Shown: positions 1 through 5,567, numbered from the stretch's first letter. The stretch is DNA of 8,288 bases from JBBDRX01 sp040905245 (GCA_040905245.1 JBBDRX010000040.1:1-8288), one strand, 5' to 3'. Notes: generated by a model not told the origin, from the letters alone. Numbers and translations: made by a program.

Positions 1-464
1 CTTTCGGCCTTATTGGTTTGATCGCCCATCACTTGTTCGAATAACTCCTGATAGGATTCGAAACTGAGATTGGCATCTACCTCTTCCAGCTTTTCAGGTG
101 ACCAGACTTCAATACGTTCCCCACTCCCGATAAAGATGGCTGTTTTGTCGATACCGGCCCATTCCATCAGATGAGAGGGGAGGGGGATGCGATTCTGTTT
201 GTCGAGAGAAAAGTCTTCTGCAAATCGTAAAAAATTTCGTTTTACCGTCCGGCCTTCTCTTGTAAAACTGTTTATTCCGGCCAACTTCTGTTCTACCTTT
301 TCCCATTCATCGCTCGGGTAGAGATACAGACACGGCTCGAGCCCGCGCAGGAGCGTAAAATTCTCCTGCGCCTCCGGACGGAGGATTTTACGTAGCTTTG
401 CCGGAAAGGCAACACGGCCTTTGGCATCCACGCTGTGTTCATATTCCCCTTTGAAACCAGGCAA
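1..464 (-). CDS. mraZ: MraZ transcriptional regulator, 3' end outside window
   Basis: MraZ is a DNA-binding repressor usually encoded first in the division and cell-wall (dcw) cluster, where it represses its own promoter. I translated this frame by hand; 154 codons are visible with no stop, so the gene runs off the left edge. Two AbrB/SpoVT-like half-domains are clear: the first carries FKGEYEHSVDAKGR (residues 4-17) and VAFPAKLR, the second carries LDKQNRIPLP (about residue 97 on). The start is taken as TTG at 464-462 because no in-frame ATG lies upstream and family members begin just before the F-x-G-E motif. No Shine-Dalgarno sequence precedes it. Its own promoter and a MraZ box lie 70-130 bases upstream, separating it from hom. 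The family is usually 140-155 residues, so little is missing. Identity is near certain; the start codon is less so. Confidence 0.95.
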   Translation of the reverse strand, partial: MPGFKGEYEHSVDAKGRVAFPAKLRKILRPEAQENFTLLRGLEPCLYLYPSDEWEKVEQKLAGINSFTREGRTVKRNFLRFAEDFSLDKQNRIPLPSHLMEWAGIDKTAIFIGSGERIEVWSPEKLEEVDANLSFESYQELFEQVMGDQTNKAE

Positions 465-536
465 GGGCGATGAGGGTTTGGTGTTCGGATTGATTCGACA
501 ACGGGTACAGATTGCTAACGCGGGCTCTTTATTTCT

Positions 537-561
537 CCCACTATTCCCCACTTCTCCCCAC
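537..561 (-). promoter_or_regulatory. MraZ box: three GTGGG repeats at 10-base spacing
   Basis: On the minus strand GTGGG occurs at 561-557, 551-547 and 541-537, exactly 10 bases apart. Characterised MraZ operators consist of tandem TGGGN-type repeats with 5-base spacers, giving the same one-helical-turn period. The array begins directly after the -10 element of the proposed mraZ promoter, so bound MraZ would cover the transcription start. A weaker fourth match (TGGGG near 572-568) lies within the promoter spacer but is off phase by about one base. Autorepression of mraZ and the genes behind it is inferred. Confidence 0.8.
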
Positions 562-591
562 AATGTACCCCAAAGGGAATCAATATGTCAA
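562..591 (-). promoter_or_regulatory. mraZ promoter, sigma-70 type
   Basis: On the minus strand a perfect -35 hexamer TTGACA (591-586) is followed after 18 bases by TACATT (567-562), a 4 of 6 match to the -10 consensus. Transcription would start near 555, inside the MraZ box, leaving an untranslated leader of roughly 90 bases before the TTG start. The position next to the MraZ box supports the call; no expression data are available. Confidence 0.6.
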
Positions 592-705
592 GCATTATTG
601 AAAATAGAAGAGAAAGTTCACTCAACGGCAGCTTGTATTTTTAATAGACTGTCGTTGATATGGAAATCTTTAAGAGAGATTGTACAAAATCATGATGGGA
701 TACAC

Positions 706-722
706 ACATATATTGTATATGT
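706..722. repeat. AT-rich inverted repeat in the hom-mraZ gap
   Basis: The arms ACATATA (706-712) and TATATGT (716-722) are perfect complements around TTG. The sequence could be a protein-binding palindrome or a weak hairpin after hom. It lacks the GC-rich stem and T-tract of an intrinsic terminator on the minus strand, so I do not call it one. The rest of the 465-820 gap holds the mraZ promoter and MraZ box, a DnaA-box match at 728-736, and otherwise AT-rich DNA with no gene I can support. Confidence 0.35.
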
Positions 723-727
723 AAAAA

Positions 728-736
728 TGTGGATAA
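728..736 (-). promoter_or_regulatory. Single perfect DnaA-box match
   Basis: The minus strand reads TTATCCACA, identical to the strongest E. coli DnaA box. It lies about 140 bases upstream of the mraZ -35 element and just past the end of hom. A second, imperfect TATCCCCACA follows at 755-746. One box is not an origin; a single site could titrate DnaA or couple mraZ expression to initiation, or occur by chance. Confidence 0.35.
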
Positions 737-820
737 CTTTCTCTCTGTGGGGATACTGTAGATATGTACAGCCGGAATGAGCTGGAGGAAATGGTGTGTA
801 GATGCGTAAACTGGAAAGGG

Positions 821-1930
821 TCAGAGGTGGTTGACGATTTTCTGTATATCGGCAAGAACGCCAGCTGCGGTGACCTCTTTACCGGCGCCAGGTCCCTGAA
901 TAATCAGGGGTTGATCGTAATATCGACGGGTGCGAATCTGAACCAGATTGTTGGTACCCGTCAGGCTTCCCAGGGCAGAGGTCTGGTTAACGGCCTCAAT
1001 GCCAATGGATACGTTCCCATTGGAGAGGGATCCTGTGTATCGAAGGGTTCGTTTATTTTGCAGCTCCTGTGCGATTCGGTCGCTCCATTCCGTATCGTAC
1101 TCTGGAAAGCGGGAGATAAACTCATTGGCATCTACTCGTTTCAGTTCGTCGGGAATCAGAGATTGTACATCTATCTGGCTACGCTCCAGTGGCAATCCAC
1201 AAGTTCTGGCGATGATCAGGAATTTGCGGGCAACATCCTCACCGGAGAGATCGTCTCTCGGATCGGGTTCGGCATAGCCGAGTTTCCGGGCCTGGAGGAC
1301 AGCTCGGCTGAACGGGCTTCCCTGCTCAAGTTCGTTGAAGAGATACGTCATGGTTCCAGATAGCACACCGGTTACGTCCACAATTTCGTCTCCGCTCTCC
1401 AGCAGGTTCTCGATCGAGTGAATGACCGGCAATCCGGCACCGACGGTAGCTTCATAGTAGTAGTTGATACCTCTGTCGTCTGCAGCCCGCTTCAATTTAG
1501 AGAAGTATTCGAACTCCAGTGTATTGGCAATTTTACTCGGTGTTACAACATGAATACCCGATTCCAAAAGTTCCAGATAGAGATCGGCGACCTCTCTGCT
1601 TCCGGTGACATCCACAAAGATCAAGGGGCGGTTTTCCTGCCGAATCTCTCGAAGGTGAGTCAGGATTTCACTCCAGTTTTTTGCCCTCCCTCCATACAGT
1701 TCATCCGTCGAGACCTCCTCTTCACGCCACTTTACTTTCGTGTTATTGCACAGTCCGATGACATGAAGATCGTAGCGGCGATGATCCAGCTGATTCAGCT
1801 GTTTAATGAGCGTACCGCCCACAGCCCCCACACCGGCTATGAAGAGGTTGACCGACCGGGATCGGAAGTGAGCCTCGCCACCCGGCAGTTGTTTCAGTGA
1901 AAAAGTACGCAGGCTTCCGGATGGTGCCAT
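821..1930 (-). CDS. hom: Homoserine dehydrogenase, ThrA/MetL type without a kinase domain
   Basis: This cytoplasmic enzyme reduces aspartate semialdehyde to homoserine with NAD(P)H, the branch-point step toward threonine and methionine. The 369-residue protein resembles the C-terminal half of the bifunctional E. coli ThrA. Visible are the Rossmann nucleotide loop GVGAVGG (33-39), VTPSKIANT (129-137), VGAGLPVI (163-170), and the substrate and catalytic block EPDPRDDLSGEDVARK (221-236). In that block K236 corresponds to the family's catalytic lysine. The usual TPNKK motif reads TPSKI here. There is no aspartokinase domain in front and no C-terminal ACT domain. The ATG lies three bases after the metX stop, with GGAGG 11 bases upstream inside metX, so it is last in metY-metX-hom. 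The roughly 25 residues before the Rossmann fold may be a leftover linker. No convincing intrinsic terminator follows. Confidence 0.94.
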   Translation of the reverse strand: MAPSGSLRTFSLKQLPGGEAHFRSRSVNLFIAGVGAVGGTLIKQLNQLDHRRYDLHVIGLCNNTKVKWREEEVSTDELYGGRAKNWSEILTHLREIRQENRPLIFVDVTGSREVADLYLELLESGIHVVTPSKIANTLEFEYFSKLKRAADDRGINYYYEATVGAGLPVIHSIENLLESGDEIVDVTGVLSGTMTYLFNELEQGSPFSRAVLQARKLGYAEPDPRDDLSGEDVARKFLIIARTCGLPLERSQIDVQSLIPDELKRVDANEFISRFPEYDTEWSDRIAQELQNKRTLRYTGSLSNGNVSIGIEAVNQTSALGSLTGTNNLVQIRTRRYYDQPLIIQGPGAGKEVTAAGVLADIQKIVNHL

Positions 1931-1933
1931 TGT

Positions 1934-2980
1934 TCAGAGAACCTCCGATCTGAATTGATTGAAAAATTCTGTTGTGAGACGGTTAAGCTGTTCGAATTCG
2001 ATCAAAAACGCATCATGACCGTGGACCGACTCGATCTCGCCAAACTCACCGGCTTGCAGTAGTCTTGCCAGCTCTCGCTGTTCTGCAACCGGATAGAGCA
2101 AATCGGTATCGATTCCGACAACCAGTATCGGAATGGAAATTTGTGCCAGAGTCTCTTCGAATGTTCCCCGCCCTCTGGAGATATCGTGCGTATCCATCGC
2201 CCGGGTGAGTGTGATATAGCTGTTTGCATCGAAACGGTCGACCAGTTTTTTCCCCTGATAGTTCAGGTAGGACTCTACCTGAAAGAGAGAAGTGTCCGGC
2301 TGCAGCTTTCGCCCGAATTTCGATTCATAATCCCCTGGGGCACGGTAGCTGAGCATCGCCATCATTCTGGCATTGGAAAGTCCCCGGTCAGGGGAGGAGT
2401 CCGGCTTATAATACCCGCCGTGCCAGTTCGGATCGTTAAAGATGGATTGACGCTGTACATGGCTGATTCCGATCGCCCAGGGTGTATGGCATTTGCCCAT
2501 GGCCATCGGGATAGCCGACCGGACTCGTGAATCCATGGCGGCAAACTCGAGTGCCTGCATACCTCCCATGGATCCGCCAATAACCGTCTCAATACCCTGG
2601 ATATTCAGATCGTCCAGAACCTGTTGTTGAAAACGGACCATATCCCGGATGGTAATGGGTGGGAAGCCTGCCAGAAATGGTTTTCCGGTATCCGGATTTA
2701 CAGATAGAGGGCCAATGGATCCGTAACAGCTTCCCGGGACGTTGATACAGATAACAAAATGTTCGTCGGTTTGAACCAGTCCATGTTCATTAAAAAAACC
2801 GGGAAACCATTCATCTGCATGGATATTCCCGGTCAAAGCGTGGCAAATTACGATGACATTGGTTTTGGAGCGATTCAGTTTGCCCCAGGTTTTGAACGAT
2901 ACATCGGCCTGTTCGAACCGGTGGCCCGATTCGGTTACAAAGGATTGGCTTAACGTAGTCTGGACGACGTTCTCGTTCAT
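1934..2980 (-). CDS. metX: Homoserine O-acetyltransferase
   Basis: MetX transfers an acyl group, by family usually acetyl from acetyl-CoA, to homoserine and so supplies the MetY substrate. Numbered from the ATG at 2980 (348 residues), the alpha/beta-hydrolase fold shows HALTGN (47-52), the nucleophile elbow GGSMGG with Ser137, the catalytic Asp293 in GIDTDLLYP and His322 in HGHDAFL. Acetyl versus succinyl specificity cannot be read from these motifs; pairing with MetY favours acetyl. The start is uncertain. A TTG at 3004 would add eight residues, and the frame is open all the way back to the metY stop, which is in the same frame. I prefer the ATG because no start codon upstream is better, although AAGGA sits only one base away. 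A 23-codon frame (3048-2977) overlaps this ATG as ATGA. The stop is three bases before hom. Confidence 0.93.
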   Translation of the reverse strand: MNENVVQTTLSQSFVTESGHRFEQADVSFKTWGKLNRSKTNVIVICHALTGNIHADEWFPGFFNEHGLVQTDEHFVICINVPGSCYGSIGPLSVNPDTGKPFLAGFPPITIRDMVRFQQQVLDDLNIQGIETVIGGSMGGMQALEFAAMDSRVRSAIPMAMGKCHTPWAIGISHVQRQSIFNDPNWHGGYYKPDSSPDRGLSNARMMAMLSYRAPGDYESKFGRKLQPDTSLFQVESYLNYQGKKLVDRFDANSYITLTRAMDTHDISRGRGTFEETLAQISIPILVVGIDTDLLYPVAEQRELARLLQAGEFGEIESVHGHDAFLIEFEQLNRLTTEFFNQFRSEVL

Positions 2981-3112
2981 GTCCTTAAAAATAACAGACA
3001 GCAAGCCACCCCGCCACTCTGAAGATACCGTTGCGGACAGAATCTCATCGGTGTGACGGAGCGGACGTGCTGTCGGTAAACGTTTTATGGTTGGTTGTTC
3101 AGTCGATGCTTG

Positions 3113-4429
3113 TCAAATCGCTTTGAAGGCCTCTTCAAAGTCTTCGATAATATCATCGATATGTTCCAGCCCAACGGATACACGAACCTGATCCTTTTTC
3201 ACACCGCCGGAAAGCTGTTCAGTATCGCTAAGCTGCTGGTGTGTTGTGGATGCAGGGTGGATAACCAGTGTTTTTGCATCACCCACGTTGGCCAGATGGC
3301 TGGAGAGCTTGACGTTGTCAATGAAAGCCCGTCCCGCTTCATACCCACCTTTGACGCCGAAGTTCAATACAGATCCGAAACGCCCTTTAACCAGATATTT
3401 TTTGGCTTGTTCATGGTACGGATGATCCGGCAGTCCGGTATAGTTGACCCACTCTACAGCATCCTGTTGGGTGAGCCACCGGGCCAGTTCCAGTGCGTTT
3501 TCGTTGTGCCGTTCCACTCGAAGGGAGAGAGTTTCCAGTCCCTGAAGCAACAGGAAGCTGTTGAAAGGAGATGGGGCAGAACCAACGTCGCGAAGACCCT
3601 CGACCCGGGCGCGAATGGCAAAAGCGATATTCCCAAACGGGCCGTCTTCACCGAAGACTTCCCAGAACTTCAGGCCATGGTAGGCCGGCGACGGATCGGT
3701 AAAGAGCGGATAGTTTCCATTGCCCCAGTTGAAGTTCCCTGCATCTACAATGACGCCGCCAATACTGGTTCCGTGGCCGCCGATCCATTTTGTAGCAGAT
3801 TGAACAACCACATTGGCTCCGTGATCGATCGGCCTTGCAATGGCTCCAGCGGCGCCAAATGTGTTGTCCACGACAAGTGCGATACCGTGCTTTTTGGCCA
3901 ACCTGGAGAGTCCTTCAAAGTCGGCAACGTTTCCACGCGGGTTCCCAATGGACTCCACATAGATCGCTTTGGTATTCTCATCAATGTGCTTGGCAAACGC
4001 TTCAATCGTGTCTTCCTCTGCAAATTGAACATTGATTCCCAATCGGGGCAGGGTGACCTTAAACTGGTTGTAGGTTCCGCCATAGAGGAAAGGTGTGGAG
4101 ACAATATTGTCCCCCGCCTGGGCCAGAGTGGCGATGGTCAGGAACTGGGCAGACTGTCCTGATGCCGTACCGACCGCCATGACTCCACCTTCCAGAGCCG
4201 CGATGCGTTTTTCAAACACATCCGTAGTCGGGTTCATAATTCGGGTATAGATATTTCCAAATTCCTTTAGCCCGAACAGGTTTCCGGCATGTTCCGTATC
4301 GTCGAACTGGTACGAAGTGGTCTGGTAGATCGGCACGGCACGGGACCCGGTTGTCGGATCCGGCTCCTGGCCGGCATGGAGTTGAAGGGTTTCAAATTTC
4401 AAGTTTCGCTCGGATTTTTCAGTGCTCAT
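3113..4429 (-). CDS. metY: O-acetylhomoserine sulfhydrylase (PLP enzyme)
   Basis: MetY condenses O-acetylhomoserine with sulfide to give homocysteine and acetate (direct sulfhydrylation), bypassing the cystathionine route. The 438-residue protein has the full Cys/Met-metabolism PLP-dependent fold. It begins with the family's FETLQLHAGQ (12-21) and AVPIYQTTSY (31-40), has YTRIMNPT (61-68), the ring-contacting Asp188 in VVDNTF, and the Schiff-base Lys214 in SATKWIGGHGT. HPASTTHQQL near the C-terminus matches the substrate-carboxylate region. Length is normal for the family. The ATG has no Shine-Dalgarno but an AT-rich stretch before it, common in Bacteroidota. It is first in the operon and sits about 50 bases after the riboswitch terminator, so its transcription should depend on both terminators ahead of it. 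The gap to metX is about 130 bases. Confidence 0.96.
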   Translation of the reverse strand: MSTEKSERNLKFETLQLHAGQEPDPTTGSRAVPIYQTTSYQFDDTEHAGNLFGLKEFGNIYTRIMNPTTDVFEKRIAALEGGVMAVGTASGQSAQFLTIATLAQAGDNIVSTPFLYGGTYNQFKVTLPRLGINVQFAEEDTIEAFAKHIDENTKAIYVESIGNPRGNVADFEGLSRLAKKHGIALVVDNTFGAAGAIARPIDHGANVVVQSATKWIGGHGTSIGGVIVDAGNFNWGNGNYPLFTDPSPAYHGLKFWEVFGEDGPFGNIAFAIRARVEGLRDVGSAPSPFNSFLLLQGLETLSLRVERHNENALELARWLTQQDAVEWVNYTGLPDHPYHEQAKKYLVKGRFGSVLNFGVKGGYEAGRAFIDNVKLSSHLANVGDAKTLVIHPASTTHQQLSDTEQLSGGVKKDQVRVSVGLEHIDDIIEDFEEAFKAI

Positions 4430-4473
4430 AATTCAATTAAATTTTCGGTTCGTATGGTTTGACGACTGGACAT

Positions 4474-4526
4474 AAAAAAAAGCCACTTACGCGATCTGTC
4501 CTGTTTGGGAGATAGAGTAAGAGGCT
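4474..4526 (-). terminator. Intrinsic terminator of the SAM riboswitch expression platform
   Basis: On the minus strand the arm AGCCTCTTAC (4526-4517) pairs with GTAAGTGGCT (4490-4481) with one U-U mismatch. An inner ATCT/AGAT stem can extend it, and eight T follow (4481-4474). The competing antiterminator pairs AGATGAGT (4566-4559, the 3' strand of aptamer helix P1 plus flanks) with ACTCTATCT (4518-4510), eight base pairs with one bulge. That pairing would destroy both P1 and the terminator. This is the standard S-box arrangement: with SAM bound, transcription stops before metY. Confidence 0.88.
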
Positions 4527-4559
4527 CTGTTATCCAGTTGCCAAAAAGGCACCTCGCAA

Positions 4560-4668
4560 CTCATCTTTTCCCCAAAAAAAGGGCAGGATTTAGCACCTGG
4601 CCTCCCGATTACTCGGAAGCGGTTGCTAAGGGTTCAACGGGCCTGGTCCCTCCACCTTTCTCGATAAG
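4560..4668 (-). promoter_or_regulatory. SAM-I riboswitch aptamer (S-box)
   Basis: This is an RNA that binds S-adenosylmethionine and controls sulfur and methionine genes. On the minus strand, P1 is CTTATC (4668-4663) with GATGAG (4565-4560), including one G-U pair. The conserved core follows in order: GGTGGAGGGACCAGGCCC, TGAACCCTTAGCAACC, a P3 hairpin GCTTCCGA/TCGGGAGGC, then GGTGCTAAATCC in a CAGG/CCTG stem, and a small CCC/GGG hairpin. These match the S-box consensus closely. It lies about 130 bases before metY in the same direction, with a terminator and antiterminator between them. High SAM should switch off metY-metX-hom. The downstream 4527-4559 stretch can form a small hairpin around GCC-TTTTT-GGC. 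Confidence 0.96.
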
Positions 4669-4703
4669 AGCTTATTTTGAAAAGAACGACTGTGCATCAA
4701 AAC

Positions 4704-4734
4704 AAAAAAGCCCTCGATCAAGTCGGAGGGCTTT
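4704..4734 (-). terminator. First leader terminator, upstream of the riboswitch
   Basis: On the minus strand AAAGCCCTC (4734-4726) pairs with GAGGGCTTT (4715-4707). The helix continues through a bulged C into CGA/TCG around a five-base loop, and TTTTTTGTTTT follows. Nothing on the minus strand immediately upstream needs a terminator except the short Cys/Met-rich frame, and the downstream riboswitch serves the same operon. This fits an attenuator better than a simple end-of-gene signal. On the plus strand the T-tract is missing, so it is directional. Confidence 0.88.
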
Positions 4735-4829
4735 GCACGTTAAAAACTTGTGACCAGAATCCCTCCTCTGCTATATACAGATACAGCAACAGCACATCAT
4801 TTCACATGACATGTTGTTGGCAGAGGAAG
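4704..4829 (-). promoter_or_regulatory. Predicted ribosome-dependent attenuator (regions 1 to 4)
   Basis: Four segments can pair in competing ways on the minus-strand RNA. Region 1, CTTCCTCTGC (4829-4820, inside the leader frame), pairs with region 2, GCAGAGGAGG (4771-4762, beginning at the last base of the leader stop), through 10 pairs with one G-U. Region 2, as GGAGGG (4766-4761), also pairs with region 3, CCCTCC (4730-4725), which is the 5' arm of the terminator. Region 3 pairs with region 4 to form the terminator. A ribosome stalled on the Cys codons leaves GGAGGG exposed and favours readthrough. A ribosome at the stop codon covers it and favours termination. The pairings are seen directly; function is inferred. 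Confidence 0.68.
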
Positions 4830-4851
4830 TATTTTGAGTTTTGTTTTTCAT
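4771..4851 (-). CDS. Cys/Met-rich leader peptide of the metY operon
   Basis: This 26-codon frame runs from ATG at 4851 to TAG at 4773-4771. Its second half reads SCEMMCCCCICI: six Cys in total, four consecutive (codons 20-23, TGC TGT TGC TGT, 4794-4783), and Met at positions 14, 18 and 19 besides the start. It begins hydrophilic and Asn-rich and has no recognisable fold. The stop is immediately followed by a segment able to act as antiterminator, then by a terminator, a SAM-I riboswitch and metY. That is the plan of an amino-acid attenuator leader peptide, here sensing charged Cys-tRNA and perhaps Met-tRNA. There is no Shine-Dalgarno; the promoter motif ends seven bases before the ATG, so translation may be leaderless. 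Alternatives are a chance frame over a CAGCAA-like simple repeat, or a small metal-binding peptide. I do not recognise it as a named family. Confidence 0.62.
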   Translation of the reverse strand: MKNKTQNTSSANNMSCEMMCCCCICI

Positions 4852-4858
4852 CACGAGC

Positions 4859-4890
4859 CAAATATACCCAAGATTTCGTTGGATGCGAAA
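4859..4890 (-). promoter_or_regulatory. Bacteroidota-type promoter for the leader and metY operon
   Basis: The minus strand carries TATATTTG (4866-4859), a perfect match to the Bacteroidota -7 consensus TAnnTTTG. TTTC (4890-4887), close to the -33 TTTG element, lies 20 bases upstream, and a run of eight A precedes that. The leader ATG is seven bases downstream, so the transcript would begin at or within a few bases of it. A sigma-70 reading is possible (TATATT as -10) but has no good -35. Confidence 0.58.
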
Positions 4891-4891
4891 T
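4873..4891. repeat. Inverted repeat ATTTCG-N7-CGAAAT in the promoter spacer
   Basis: The two six-base arms (4873-4878 and 4886-4891) are perfect complements around seven bases, 19 bases overall. It lies between the -33-like and -7 elements of the metY operon promoter, where a bound dimer would block RNA polymerase. It also lies in the 135-base gap shared with the divergent lipoprotein gene. No regulator is identified. Confidence 0.4.
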
Positions 4892-4986
4892 TTTTTTTCT
4901 TCAACTTCTTTTCAAGTGTCCAAATGGGAAATAACTGTCCTGTAAATCATCTGAATCGAATGACTATTGAATAAACCTTCTGTCTT

Positions 4987-5469
4987 ATGAATATAGTGAC
5001 CAGACAATTCTTTACTATACTCCCATTCTTTGTGGTGCCTCTGCTATTTGTCTCTTGTGGTGAGGCCTCTTCATCCAAAACTTCTGCAACAACAGCACCG
5101 GATCCGCAGGAAATTCTGGATCGGGAAGGCGATCGTGTGGCGATTTTGGAAGCACAGGATTATAATGCGCTGGAGGCATTGATGACCGCCACCAGTACCT
5201 ATACTCATTCCAACGGCTTGATAGATACCCGGGATCAATTATTGAACACCCTGCGCTCCGGCGATGTGATCTACCGAAGTCTGAATCATCACGATGTCCA
5301 AGTTCGATTCATTGCACCAACAGTCGCCGTTCTTAATGGAAAAAGTGATTTGGTGGTCAGCATCCAGGGGGAAAATCAGGACGTTTATCTCCAGTTTACG
5401 ATTATCTATGTAAAAGAAGATGGAGTCTGGTCATTCGAAGCGTGGCATTCCTCTCCACGTCAATCCTGA
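4987..5469 (+). CDS. NTF2-like / DUF4440-type lipoprotein
   Basis: The 160-residue product starts with a lipoprotein signal peptide: a basic start (R6), a hydrophobic stretch over residues 8-22, and LFVSC ending at Cys24, which would be lipidated. A Ser/Thr/Ala-rich linker follows to about residue 37. The rest looks like a cone-shaped NTF2 fold as in SnoaL or DUF4440 proteins. It has an N-terminal helix with ILDREGDRVAILEAQDYNALEAL, a YTHSNGLIDTRDQLLNTLRSG segment, and the closing strand pattern FTIIYVKEDGVWSFEAWHSS typical of DUF4440. Those proteins vary widely in ligand and activity, so no reaction can be assigned; envelope location is inferred. It is the only plus-strand gene, diverges from the metY leader promoter and converges on era. 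No Shine-Dalgarno or clear promoter was found ahead of it. Confidence 0.85.
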   Translation: MNIVTRQFFTILPFFVVPLLFVSCGEASSSKTSATTAPDPQEILDREGDRVAILEAQDYNALEALMTATSTYTHSNGLIDTRDQLLNTLRSGDVIYRSLNHHDVQVRFIAPTVAVLNGKSDLVVSIQGENQDVYLQFTIIYVKEDGVWSFEAWHSSPRQS

Positions 5470-5525
5470 ATTAGCGAGAGAGCTATTCACTACAACAGAT
5501 GGAGCTGACTGGATCATATTGAAGT

Positions 5526-5567
5526 GGGTTGAACCTGTTTTTGCTTCGGGTCGAACCGGTTCAGCCC
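5526..5567. other. Hairpin at the lipoprotein-era convergence
   Basis: GGGTTGAACC (5526-5535) can pair with GGTTCAGCCC (5558-5567) over 10 bases with one G-U. A competing palindrome GAACCGGTTC is centred at 5557-5558. It straddles the era stop codon and lies 57 bases after the lipoprotein stop, a natural place to end both transcripts. There is no terminal T-tract in either direction, so an intrinsic terminator is not established. Confidence 0.3.

Noticed and set aside
728..755. A replication origin next to mraZ
   Set aside because: Only one perfect DnaA box is present, with no box cluster and no dnaA or dnaN nearby.
706..770. Hairpins after hom as an operon terminator
   Set aside because: The stems (ACATATA/TATATGT and CTGTA/TACAG) are short or AT-rich with no downstream T-tract on the minus strand.
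421..1363. Plus-strand frames covering the mraZ promoter region and the 3' half of hom
   Set aside because: They overlap MraZ, the promoter and MraZ box, and the homoserine dehydrogenase, and their translations look like no known protein.
3095..4162. A 355-codon plus-strand open frame opposite metY
   Set aside because: It is antisense to a complete, motif-verified MetY and its translation shows no recognisable family; it is a shadow of a codon-biased gene.
4735..4766. AGGAGGG as a ribosome-binding site for another short gene
   Set aside because: The only following frame is about five codons long (CTG start, TAA stop). The sequence is better explained as region 2 of the attenuator.
4505..4934. 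Two plus-strand frames of 82 and 85 codons across the metY leader
   Set aside because: They run through both terminators and the riboswitch on the opposite strand; composition is explained by those RNA structures.
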